Origin: Chrysoperla carnea
Taxonomy: Eukaryota; Arthropoda; Insecta; Neuroptera; Chrysopidae
Direction of reading: 5' to 3'
Length of the DNA stretch: 64,000 nucleotides
Assembly (NCBI RefSeq): GCF_905475395.1
Contig: NC_058339.1
Location: 71,452,520 to 71,516,519 of the forward strand
Part shown: positions 48,780 to 59,964 of the stretch, one piece after another
Position numbering within the stretch: position 1 is the first letter of the stretch
Layout: each line of letters opens with the position of its first letter
The notes under the pieces: generated by a model
Database searches by the model: none
Told to the model about the DNA's origin: nothing
The model's input: the letters and a program-made list of their open reading frames with translations, nothing else
Program-made: the position numbers and the translations under genes

Positions 48780-49145
48780 TATTTCGATCAATTAATCATC
48801 CTTTTATACGTCTTTTGTGAAATCAAAGTCAGTGTTTTTACCAAAGTTTTACCAAGTTTTTCATTTTTTTGCACAGTTCTTAATTTTGGTATGATTTTAA
48901 AGCTTTAAACTTGAGTAATATTGATAAAAGTTTTTTGTGTAAATGGTAAAACATTTTTAAAAGCTCTTATTGACTAAAAAACAAAATTATTACGACTTCT
49001 CCATATACCACCATATAAAACAAGATGTTTTCAATAATTGACTTCTCTTAAACCGTACAGAGAATCGACTTGAAATTTATACAGAAGGCTTATTGACACA
49101 CAAAATTTTTGGTAACACTTTTGTTTTGGTATCAAAAAACCTTTA
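48780..49145. repeat. Dispersed repeat related to the flanks of satellite array 1
   Basis: Shares ATTAATCATCCTTTTATACG, AATATTGATAAAAGTTTTTT, ACGACTTCTCCATATACCAC, AGAGAATCGACTTGAAATTT and GGTAACACTTTTGTTTTGG with 10500-10925 and with 3811-4085. No 306-bp unit is present. Confidence 0.75.
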
Positions 49146-50859
49146 ATAATACACATGTTTACATGAAACTATCTTATTTTGAGAATGTTAAACAACAATT
49201 TTCGCTGACAAGTTGAAGAGAAAAGTTTATTTTACCGTAATTTTTATTCACAATAATCAAGAACAAACTACTTCAAAAAAATGAACGTGTATCAAACCTT
49301 AAATTTTGAAAATTTAAGATATTTACTATTGGGCTTCAAAATGTTGGCTCTGGAATCTTTCTAGACTACCAAAGAATAAATTTTTCCTTTCTCTTAAGGC
49401 AGTATATTTTTCGCTCAAAATGTACTAATGCTTTAAAGCTTTGTATAATTTTACTGGAACACACAATATATAGTTTTAAAAACATTAAGAACAATTTCCG
49501 TTAAACATTTTTTCCTTCTATAATAAGTAGAATTTTCTATAACATTAAAAAAAAAAATTCGAATAAAATCACATTTATATTCTGCACAATCCATTTAACC
49601 CCAAATGAATATAAACTCAATAAAAAATCCTTTGCACTTACCATTTTTAATTAGTATATGTAACAAATTTCTATAAAATTTTACGATTTGCGAAGCCATT
49701 TTCATTTTCAATTTTCCATTATACAATGATTTTTAATACACTAAAAATTGGTATCTTTTCTAAGAGATAAGATCTCGTGATTTTTTACAGCGTGTGGCAG
49801 AGTAGAATGAGCGATGAGACTTGTATCATTTTGTACATTAAAATTTTAAATTTAATTTTAAGATAACTCAAGAAAATAATTGAACAAATGTTTCTGAAAA
49901 AATATAACTCAATATTTCCTTGCTCTTCCACCATAAAAAAAATACTTTCACATCTAGAATAAATATACCTTCTAAACAAAAAAAACTCTTGTTATGTGGA
50001 CTTTCTTTGTAATTCCCTACAAAATCTAACCGAAAAACCTTTTCTGCACATAGACAACAGATCAAATATAATTTCCTTAGGCTTTTGATGTTCCAAGATG
50101 GGAAAATATTATTTAAAGTAAAATAATCCATGGTCTTCCATCTTAAGTCTTTTTTTAAATTAATACCGAAAATAAGCCAAAAGTAATTTTTCCAAATAAT
50201 CAGGAAACTATAACAGGCAATACTGGTTTTTCCGTAAAATAAGTTCTACTCAACGTTTCTTGAGTTCAACGATTTTTAAAGTTTTTGTTCCTCGATTATT
50301 GAGGAAGATGACAAATTATCCTAAAGACTGCCTCTTTCGTCTTAGGAATCTATCGGAATAAATTTATACATATTTAAAAACGAAGAAATGTACTTTATAG
50401 ACAATAATTTCAAATTAAATTAATTTTTGATTTTAAAGGTAAAAGATAAAGTGTGTTATCTGATAATTGGGTAAATACCTTTATTGCCACCATTATCAAA
50501 AAGAACATTTCATGGCGTATTAGAAATTGAAGAGGGTCGCTTCAAAATACAAAAACAAAACACATACCTGTGTATGTCGTTAAAAACTAATCAACCTATT
50601 AATAAACCTAAATATATTTGAAAACCACTGTTCAGAACCTTCTCAAGTACCTCTTAAAAATTACGGAAAACATTAATCAATTATCGATGCTAATTTGTAA
50701 ACAAATTAATGATGTTTCAAAATTCTCTTTAGTAATAATATCACCAAAACTGTGTTCACCACTATTAGTTCAAGCTAATTAAACACTTGAGTATTTGATG
50801 AATATAATAAAATTCGTAGCGCAGAATTGGTTAGCTAAGCGAATTCCCTCTGATTTTAG
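49146..50859. other. AT-rich gap, nothing recognised
   Basis: Overlapping minus-strand frames at 49785-50131 show no domain or splice partner. Confidence 0.45.
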
Positions 50860-51255
50860 AAAAATAACACATTTTTCTTTAAATTGAATATTGCATTTTT
50901 CTTTTACCAAGTCTAGAGAAAAAAATCACAAGAGAAATACAAAAAGATTTTTTATTTTGAAAAAATTCAAAATTTTATACTTTGCGCACGCCCCCCACAC
51001 CCCTTGTTTATTTGTCGATTTGTTTCATTAACGAACTTGACCTTTCAAATACCAAAATCCTTCATGATATCAAATTTTATTCAAAAAGAACTTAAATTGC
51101 GACCGATAGAGAGTTTATAGACACATAAACGTATAGATACATGTCTATATACATAAATTTTAACGATGGTCATTTTTGACATCTAATAGGTAGAATCGTT
51201 CTATCATTAGTAAAAAGCAATAGCTCCATTTCCTTCGACAATTCGCTACTAAGTG
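50860..51255 (+). repeat. Dispersed repeat family D, copy 2
   Basis: Contains TTTGCGCACGCCCCCCACAC, TTGTTTATTTGTCGATTT, AAATTGCGACCGATAGAGAG, ACACATAAACGTATAGATAC, GATGGTCATTTTTGACATC and TAGCTCCATTTCCTTCGAC in the same order as at 27618-28160. Confidence 0.75.
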
Positions 51256-52599
51256 ATACAGAATGACTTCAAATTGTATCTTTCAAGAAGGACAATGATT
51301 TATCGCCCCAATAAAATATCCAAAAATATCTGAGAAACTACAAAACTACTTCTTTTAACAACTTCATAATTAACCATTTAACATTTATAACAAGACTATG
51401 ATTGGAAAAATATTAAAAAAAATTAAAATAGATAAAAGTTAGAAAATCGAAATATCATGACGCTTTTTTAGATTAATTATTGTCGAGATCACCTGTTTCA
51501 AGTTTTATAATTCCATAATTATTTAGCAAATAATTGATATTTTACAAAAAGCATTCCCTTCATTTGTCGAAAAGAATAATATAATGTAAGCTGTGTAAAT
51601 TAAATAAGGATATGAGAAATAAATATGTGAAAATTTCATAAAAAACGTTTCTACCGTTTAAGGGTCATTTATAATCTTTAATTTGTAAAAAAAAAAAACA
51701 TTTCCTATATTCGATATCATTTAAAAACAATAAACAATTTTCAGACCATTGACTTTGTTTATTACATTGAAAGGAAATTGGGTAAATCATCCACTCCACA
51801 TATTCTTTAGTTAAAGAGATTACAGGGTTACAATTATGTTCTTGAACTAACTAGGAACTTAGCACCTCCACAAATCTTTCCTTTTTCAACTTTCTTATAG
51901 TTTTTTAACGTTCGACAGTTGAAAATTGAAGTATTTTATTTATTTTGTAAGTGCATCGAATGCTATTAACATACAATTTTGGTGGAAACGCAGGGAAAAA
52001 ACAAGTTATTCATTTTTTTCATGTCATAATCTTCATTTTAAATAATTATACCTTTGTAAATGAGTTATTTCATTTTTTTTTTTTGCTTTTTGATGTATTA
52101 TTATTATTAAAAGCGAGTTTTTTATTTAGTTTTTAGCTATCATTTATTGATTGGAAGTGGTAAAACAGCGATTAATTGTTTATATAAAAGTTACGCTGAC
52201 AGTATGTTCTTAACTATGTTAGGCGGTTCTTTATTTTGAAGTTCATTTCTCTGAACTTAATTTAACCTTTATTTATTTACTTCATCATTTAAGTACATAA
52301 TCAATTTTTACAATTTTTCCCCGAGTTATTCAAGATGTTAATAAAATTAATTATTAGCGTCGAAATTGCAAAAATATGATACTTTTTTAAATTGTGTTAT
52401 CCTAGAAACAGAACAGTTTTTTCTCTTCTTTGTTATACTTGCCTATACGTAGTATATCTATACAAGGTGGGCCATTTGAATCTATACACCTAAATATCTT
52501 GTTTTGTAAAAAAACGGTAAGAGTATTCTATCTCTTTAAACTTTATCTTAGAAAGTTGATCCTCATAAAAAACTAACAATTTTTGTTTAGAAGATTTTT
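51256..52599. other. AT-rich gap, nothing recognised
   Basis: No supported gene. AAGGTGGGCCATTTGAATC at about 52464 looks like the edge of a transposon-like repeat but has no second copy here. Confidence 0.4.
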
Positions 52600-52992
52600 T
52601 CGAAAAACGTTAGCAGAACTGCCCATCTCTTATAGCTGGTGAATCTTTTAGAATCTCCTTACATATTATATGACAATAGAAAAACAAAGGAACAAGTCAG
52701 CTGTTTGGGAACCTTATCACGGAATCGTTTTCGATGGTCGTAAATTTTTTTGATTTTGAATTCGACCACTGTAAAACTGCCCATCTCTTAAAATCTCCTT
52801 AGATAGTATATAACAATAGAAAAACAAGGGAACAAGTCAGCTGTGTGGAACCTTATCACGGAATCGTTTTTGATTATCGTCAATTTTTTTGATTTTGAAT
52901 TCGAGCTCTGTAAAACTGTCTATCTCGTATAGCGGATGAATCTTTTAGAATCTTCTTACATATTAAACAACAACAATAGAAAAACAAATGAA
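52600..52992. repeat. Tandem repeat, about 2.5 copies of 140-158 bp, next to the TRIM9 exon
   Basis: Successive copies begin at GCCCATCTCT (52621), GCCCATCTCT (52779) and GTCTATCTCG (52918), each followed by a TTAGAATCT(C/T)CTTAC-like stretch, ACAATAGAAAAACAA and, in the first two, CAAGTCAGCTGT, ACCTTATCACGGAATCG and TTTTTTTGATTTTGAATTCG. The second copy lacks about 17 bp. The array stops about 30 bp from the splice donor of TRIM9, so it lies in the first coding intron. Confidence 0.85.
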
Positions 52993-53022
52993 CAACGATT
53001 TGAGTATTTGAACTTGATTTAC

Positions 53023-53841
53023 CTTTTGAGCTTTACACATGGAATTGATCGCTTGTACATCATGTGAGGTGTGACGTGTATCACGTAAACAAACAGCACA
53101 TACAGGAACCTTGCATACCATACAATACATGGATAAGGGTTCCTCTTCATGTTCACAACAGTTACCCTCACGGATACGTAACATTTGTAAACGTTGTGTA
53201 CCCCGTGCGGGTTCTTGTAATGAATGTTTAGCAAGTGGTCCACGACTTGGATGACATGATTCACGACATGTGTCACAATATAACACCTCGCATTGTTCAC
53301 ACATAACAGTGGCATCACGAGCCGGTTCACATTCACACATTTGACACTTGAGTGACAAATTTCTAATTTCACTGTATTTATCAACAATATTTTGCATAAC
53401 GCGATATTTGTGTAGATTATGGGCACCGTTCTCATCAAAATATACCAATTTTTGACAAATTGGGCATGCAAGTGACAGTGCACTTGTGGCTAACGGTGGG
53501 AATAAAATACCTTGTAAATTTGGGGTACCAACGTAACTATTTGGCCGTGAATTACAAACAACACCACTATCTGTTTCACTGACAATTGATAATTTATCAA
53601 CTTCTTGATAATCTGCCGGTTCTGTGGCTGTGGAACTTCCTGAAGCCACACTTTCGGCTGGCTCAGAAGCTACCACAGCACCACCGGGTACACCGTTATT
53701 AGTTGGCTGTGGTACGGATGCTGCTGTAGCCGGTTGTTGCAAATGCACTGCACAATTTAAACACAACGCGTGATAGCATGGCAATAGTACAGGATTGTTG
53801 TACAATTGCTTACACACAGGACAACGTAATTCTTCCTCCAT
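53023..53841 (-). CDS. TRIM9: TRIM9-type E3 ubiquitin ligase, first coding exon (partial gene)
   Basis: TRIM9 (class I TRIM) is a mainly neuronal RING-type ubiquitin ligase that acts on membrane-traffic and axon-branching machinery. This exon encodes the N-terminal 273 residues. A RING runs from residues 7-30 (C7, C10, C22, H24, C27, C30) to its second part near C126/C129, split by a low-complexity Ala/Pro/Ser insert that is typical of TRIM9. Next come the conserved DKLSIVSETDSG stretch (82-93), B-box 1 (about 166-211, ATVMCEQCEVLYCDTC) and B-box 2 (about 226-268, SMYCMVCKVPVCAVC). The start is the ATG at 53841, with A at -3 and G at +4; the frame stays open to 53895 but only from a TTG. The exon ends after codon 273 at a GTAAAT donor (53022-53021). 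The coiled-coil, COS, FN3 and SPRY exons expected downstream on the minus strand were not found. Confidence 0.93.
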
Positions 53842-56465
53842 ACTCAATGGTGTTCGCGGCTCTACTGGCGCTAGTAGCAGCTGTCTCGCTTTCAAACACT
53901 ATCCACATGCGCACCAATATCACTACCACTATTACAATACCACTCTCTGGCACTCGCACTCGCTAACTCTACAATGAACTGATGAACTAACCAAGTCAGT
54001 CAGTATGTCTGTAAATACACACAAACACACATAATATAAAAGACACGCATGTACACTGACATTCAAACAAATTGACCTGACTTGTAATCATTTTATACAA
54101 AGACATTTCATGTATCTCTTTTGGTAAATGAAAGCTCTGACATCTTAAAAACCATAACTCTTGTACTTCATTTAAGTAGTTATCATATTCTAAAGCTAAT
54201 TTGACCTTAAAATTGTAAAAATCCCGTTAATTTGAAAGTTGTATCTTCGTATTTCAATGTCAATTGTTGTCATTCTTGGTTTTGATTTCTGACCTTTGAG
54301 AAATGAGCTCTATGAATCTCATTTCGCAACGAGCAGAAATCAAATTTATTTTTATCCAATGGGATCGTTTTCACTGTATCCAGGTTATCTGAAAACAAAG
54401 AAAATTGGTGACATAAAATAATTTTGATCAGGAGTGTACATAGGTATGTATTCACATCACTTAACAATAATTTTACTTGATACACTCAAATTATCTATTA
54501 TAGCCTCTTACAGTATTATCTTCCTACCTGTGTTTACGTCTTTATAGTATGTAAATTTTGTTCCTTTGCTTATCTAAATACTCGAAGCTGTGTAATTTTA
54601 TTGTTACCTAACAAATTGTTCCTATTTTGTTAATAGTATTACTTGTAAAGTGTAAAGAAAATTGTTCAATTCAAACGAACAATTTTCTATTTAAATATTC
54701 CATTGTTTAAATCATCAAATATCATCTTTTATCTTCATCTTAGATTTTCTCAAGTTAAAAGAATGGCATTACACAAAATAGTAAAAATTTGCTACTCCAA
54801 AATTATATCAAAAAATATCATTGAATGTTATTTTAGTATTTTGATGGAAATTTATTTTAAAAGGCCTTCTTTTGTTCATTGATCTCAAAATAAAAATATG
54901 ATGACAACAGAGACCTCTATACGACATTAAAAAAACTTACAAATTATTTTAGAAAGTACACAAACTTTCCGTTCGATGTCTATAGTGGTAGCTCCTTCAA
55001 GTAAGTACAACAAATTCTGTTTGATTTCCTGTTTTCTATTTCAGAGTTTCAAGTTTGGTTTGTACTAGAAAATTTTCCCCCAAATTTACAGTTCATATTC
55101 AATTGCCAATTATAACATATATCCATTAACTCCAATTCCCAGAACACGTAATTATTCCACAAACATATCAAACATTTCTCCAATTGTTGGCAAAGTAACC
55201 AGAGAAGAATTAAAAATTAATACTGATATTTATTAGTGTAAGTATTAAATTTTAATTTATTTCAAAATACCCAAACCAGACTTCCATAAATTAAAGTTAA
55301 CAACTATCATTAACAATAATTTGAACACATCCATTTCTTTATTTACTATCTTCTCATTAAGAACAGGAACACTTGATGGATGAAAATAAAACAATTGAAG
55401 AAAGACACTTTCCCTCACAATTGTTATTGTGTGCTACTTATGCCATCTAATGATCACACATCAAAATAAGTAGAAAATTATGCAGCGCTTTTTTTAAAAC
55501 TTTACATTAAAAAAAATTGTATGCTTACAATGTAATCAAGATAATAAATTAAAAATTAAAACCAAATTGATTGATTCAAACAAGGATATTATTTATTTAT
55601 TCATAATAAAATTATAAAAATGTTTTATTGGTGCTTTAGTACTATCTCATTATTCAATAGAAAATGCTGACATCTACGTTCAAATGAACTTTAGGTTCAA
55701 TGAATTATTTCAATTACATAATTTCATTTAATTAGACGTATGTTACTTTTATAAACAAAATATTTTTTTTAAGTAAACATGAACAAAGTAAATTTATTTA
55801 GCAGATAAAAAATCAAAATTACATTTTTATTTAAATAAATAACTAAGTTTAAGTTTTACCTTTAATTGTAAAATTACTTTTTATACTAATTTTAATAATG
55901 GGCATTTGATATATATAATATTTTCTTTTGCAATTTTTCTTATTTAAAGTAAATATCTCCTCATACGGAAGATTTAAAAAAAAATATACACTACTCAAAA
56001 ATCAGTCATTTATAAGTGGATTTAAAATTAACAATCAAAACAATTAACCATTTCTTAATTTTTTAATTGTTTAAAATAATTATATGTATATATAGGCATA
56101 TCTCCGGTATTATAAAAAAAAAATTGAAAAAATTTCAAAAAAATAGTTTTTGAAAGTGCAGTACTCATCGGTTTTCGATAAATTTTAATGAATAGTTTTA
56201 AGTACATATTGGTAATAGCAGATGCAGATTTATTAATTACTAACAAGCTTACAACTACAAATTGATATTATAGTAATATCTATTTTATAACTACCGTAAA
56301 TAGCCAAATTTTTAGTTTCTGAGGTATAATGTAAAGCTGTACAATACGAAGCTATTCAAATAACAAACTTAATTATCATAATTTTAGAAATAGATTTATT
56401 CAATAATTACCTCTTTTAGAAAATAATATATCATTTTGTAAAATTTTCTAGCTAATTTCCCAAGA
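53842..56465. other. Divergent intergenic region between TRIM9 and L2HGDH
   Basis: 2.6 kb that must hold the TRIM9 5' UTR and both promoters. The first 150 bp upstream of TRIM9 is less AT-rich and has repeated CACTCGCACTCGC-like and CACACAAACACACA sequence. No TATA box is clear. The minus frames at 54270-54485 and 56055-56246 have no family match. Confidence 0.5.
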
Positions 56466-58385
56466 ATGAGAACCCTCCTATTAAGAAATTGGTTTGGAAA
56501 TGTTCGAAGTTTAAGCAGTCCCCAAATAATATGTCGTCATTTCTCGAATGAAACTAAAAAGTAAGTATAATAAACATTTCATTTTAAAATTAAATTGATC
56601 ATAATTTTAGTTTTTATGATTTGGTTGTTATTGGTGGTGGAATTGTTGGAGTTGCATCAGCTAGAGAAATTTTACTACGATTTCCAAAATTAAAAGTAGC
56701 TGTCGTAGAAAAAGAATCGAAACTTGCAACTCATCAAACAGGACATAATAGTGGAGTAATTCATGCTGGACTCTACTATAAACCTGGTTCATTAAAAGCC
56801 AAATTATGTGTGAAAGGATTGAAATTAATATACGATTACTTAGATAAAAATAATATACCGTATAAAAAGTGTGGAAAACTTGTGGTCGCTACAAGAAAAG
56901 ATGAATTAGAAACATTACAAAATTTATATTCAAGATCATTAGAAAATGGTGTACCAGATGTTAGACTTATCGATGGCAAAGAAATTTCAGCGATTGAACC
57001 ACATTGTCTTGGTTTAAAAGCCGTGCATTCACCTCATACGGGTATCGTAGATTGGGCTTTAGTTACAAATTACTTTGCCAAAGAATTTCAACAATTGGGT
57101 GGTGAGATTTTACTAAATTTCAATGTAACAAAATTTTCTGAAAGTTCATCACCTGGTTATCCTGTAAGTATTACGTCTAAAGATGGAAAACAAATTTCAA
57201 CGAAATATGGTTTAGCTTGTGCAGGCCTACAATCAGATATAATTGCACGATTATCAGGTGGCGCTAAATTCCCAGCTATAATACCATTCAGAGGAGAGTA
57301 TTTATTATTAAAACATGAATTTGAACATCTAGTGAATGGGAATATTTATCCTGTTCCAAATCCAAATTTACCTTTTCTAGGTGTTCATTTTACTCCAAGA
57401 TTAGATGGAAGTATTTGGCTAGGACCGAATGCTGTTCTTGCATTTAAAAAAGAAGGATATAGGTATGTTAAAAACTAAGCAAGAATATTAAATCCCGTGC
57501 AGATAGGCAGCCTTGCTGTGTTAGTTAATTTAAGATACGTCATCTTATTGCGAATTCAACGAAGAATTCTTGACTGCGAACTCTGTGGAAGAACGTGTTT
57601 AACTTAACAGCAGTTAACTGGCTTTCAAGAACCAAAGCGGGAAACTGGCGATGCATGTAGCTCTCCACACTTCTCGAAGCAGTCTGACGTATTTTACACT
57701 TGTAATATCTTCCACGGCAGTGTCACTCGATTCAGAGATCATCATTAGTAGCTAATTATCTTCCAAGCCAAGCATGTTTTGTGTTCTGTAACGATATAAT
57801 ATTTCACACATGTGACGAAACCTATATCACTCATGCAATATCCATTACTCTGGCCGTAAGCTTGCGATTTAACTGGCTGGTTAATTATTTGGCTTCCGCA
57901 TACAGTAGCCAAGCTTCCTACTGGATAGGATCTTCATTGTAGCGTGATAAAGTTAAATTGAAATCAAACAATCATTTGAATTATTTAATTATAGGTGGAC
58001 TGATTTCGATTTGAATGAATTTACATCAATTGTAACGAACCCTGGCTTTATCAAATTAGCTCTCAAATATCCTGCGTTTGGTTTAAAAGAATTTTATAAA
58101 TCTTGCAATTTGAATTATCAAGTTCAAGATTTAAAACAATACATTCCAAATTTAGAACGAAACTGGGTGGAGAAAGGCCCATCTGGTGTAAGAGCTCAAG
58201 CATTATCTGTTGAAGGTGAATTAATTGAGGATTTCTTTTTTGAAACCGGTAATCAATATCCAGGCGAGTTTATATTACATTGTCGAAATGCACCGTCACC
58301 CGGTGCAACAAGTTCTATGGCGATAGCTGAAATGATTACAGATAAATTAAACAATTTATTTCATTTATCAAATTTGAATAACTAA
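56466..58385 (+). CDS. L2HGDH: L-2-hydroxyglutarate dehydrogenase, mitochondrial (complete, 3 exons)
   Basis: This FAD-linked enzyme oxidises L-2-hydroxyglutarate, a side product of malate dehydrogenase, to 2-oxoglutarate at the inner mitochondrial membrane. Exons are 56466-56560, 56611-57462 and 57995-58385, joined across GTAAGT...TTTTAG (50 bp) and GTATGT...TATAG (532 bp), giving 445 residues; the human protein is 463. The N-terminus (MRTLLLRNWFGNVRSL onward) is Arg/Leu-rich without acids, as in a mitochondrial presequence. The dinucleotide fold DLVVIGGGIVG starts at residue 35 with GGGIVG at 40-45. HNSGVIHAGLYY and RGEYLLL are family hallmarks, and the C-terminus keeps GPSGVRAQAL and CRNAPSPGATSSMAIAE. 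Both splice joins restore conserved sequence (KNFYDLVV and EGYRWTDFD). The long frames at 56621-57478 and 58011-58385 are exons 2 and 3 only. The gene looks intact. Confidence 0.96.
57463..57994 (+). other. Intron 2 of L2HGDH, less AT-rich than its surroundings
   Basis: About 480 bp (57495-57950) has visibly more G+C than other introns here. It may be an inserted element. No convincing terminal repeats, second copy or coding frame was found. Confidence 0.45.
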
Positions 58386-58495
58386 AAAAAAAAAATTTAT
58401 TAAATTTTGTAAATACAATTTTATAATATAAAAACTACCTATGTACAAAATATTTTTTTAAATAGAAAATAGTAACAATAAGAATCTTTTTTGAT

Positions 58496-58501
58496 AATAA
58501 A
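58496..58501 (+). terminator. Candidate polyadenylation signal of L2HGDH
   Basis: AATAAA lies about 110 bp past the L2HGDH stop codon. Other A-rich hexamer variants lie nearer, so the used site is uncertain. Confidence 0.45.
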
Positions 58502-58925
58502 ATTATATCGAAAAGTAACCAATAATGAAATTATGACTAGTTAACAACAACATATAATCATTAGTAACTATAAGAATGATTTTCTTTTCATTTAAAATAA
58601 CGTTTTAAGTCCAAATGAATTGAATGCCTTGACTCGACTTAGTCCTAGCCCTAAAATTAGTCTAATAATTAAAAAATATTATAAATGAATGTATTACATT
58701 TAGGTTTAGGTAATTCTATATTATTAAAAAGAATGGCCGTATATCAATTAATGTTTACAGCCATCTTCGAGTATAATGTTCCTTAAAGCCAAGCCACACA
58801 TCCGTTATTTGGCTAAAATCGAACATTAAATGCTCACCAAATTGAAACTAAATTCACAAAAATTCATTTAAAACTATGAATTACACATAAAGCATTTTGG
58901 CGAATGTAAATACGCAACTCAAATA
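58502..58925. other. Convergent gap between L2HGDH and PGAP2, left part
   Basis: Nothing recognised. Confidence 0.5.
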
Positions 58926-59205
58926 CAGTGAACCCACGGTAACCCGACAAACCTTTCAATTATCGAATTTGTCGGACTATAGAGTTCTGCCACAAACCCC
59001 CTGTAGGCAGGAACTTTTTGAAAAAGAGTACCTTGTAATCCGACAAATTACATATTAAAGAGATAAGTTTCAATCATTTTCTAATTTCAGCCACGAAGAA
59101 TTCATGTATTTGTTATAAATCTGCATTGTAATTACCGTTGTACTTATGTCGGATTACAAGAAGTGCCGAGTTAGACAAGGGCCGGATTACCGCGGGTATA
59201 CTGTA
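58924..59205. mobile_element. TA-flanked MITE with repeated AATCCGACAA-like motifs
   Basis: Left end CAGTGAACCCACGGTAACCC (58926 onward) and right end GGATTACCGCGGGTATACTG (to 59203) are inverted copies, with TA on both sides. The interior repeats TAACCCGACAA, TTGTCGGACTA, TAATCCGACAA and TGTCGGATTACA. Same layout as the 612-1018 element with a different motif. The open frame at 59138-59338 overlaps it and is not a gene. Confidence 0.85.
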
Positions 59206-59964
59206 CTTCTTAAAAAGAAACTTTCATTTGCTTTTAATATATTGTGGGAATGGTAAAAATTTACGATATTATAGCAAACGGCAAATATGTGGCAAGGCTG
59301 TAAGTTTGAGTGAATTATTAAGTATTAGATTCAATTAAAGAGATTTATAGTTCTTATAAACTGTAAGGTCAGAACACTAGAAATACATCAATAGAAGAGA
59401 TTTTCCCTTTTTTATTTGGTTAAATTTAACCAAGTTTCATTATATATTATCCTCAAAAGTAATATTTTTATAATTAAATAAATACATAATAATAAATTTT
59501 TGAACTTTTGCAGTAATCGGTGGTGATAAACTTAATTATCGAATAGTATGCAAAGCACTGTTAATATTTCTGAAATAGTTGATCGATAAATTTGCTGCCA
59601 GAATCTTTTGAATAAATTTTGAGAATAATTTCTAACTTAAGTCAGTTATTAGCCAACTGATACCTAAAATTAAAGTATTATTTTTATCATAAACTTTTAA
59701 ACATTTAATATTTGATATTTAACAGATTTTAATATTTGATATTATCAGTACTTTGTACTTATAATATCATTTGTCATTTTTAAAATGAATTTTCGAATTG
59801 TCATTTTTAAAATGAAAGAACTTTGATGACCTCAATTTTAAAAATTGTTTTTAATATTTTCAACGTAATTGAAAAAAAAAAATCTAGAAACTGATACACT
59901 CATTGTATTGGAAGGATTAAGGATTATCTTAAAACAAATAAACTATCGATATTAATCTAGAGTA
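59206..59964. other. Gap downstream of PGAP2
   Basis: AT-rich. It should hold the PGAP2 3' UTR (minus strand). ATTTAATATTTGATATT is duplicated near 59702-59745. Nothing else recognised. Confidence 0.45.

Noticed and set aside
53019..53483. 154-residue minus-strand frame inside the TRIM9 exon
   Set aside because: It is a shifted reading of the TRIM9 coding sequence.
53842..53895. 18-residue N-terminal extension of TRIM9
   Set aside because: The frame continues to 53895 but begins at TTG, while the ATG at 53841 has a strong context and gives the family's usual MEEEL start.
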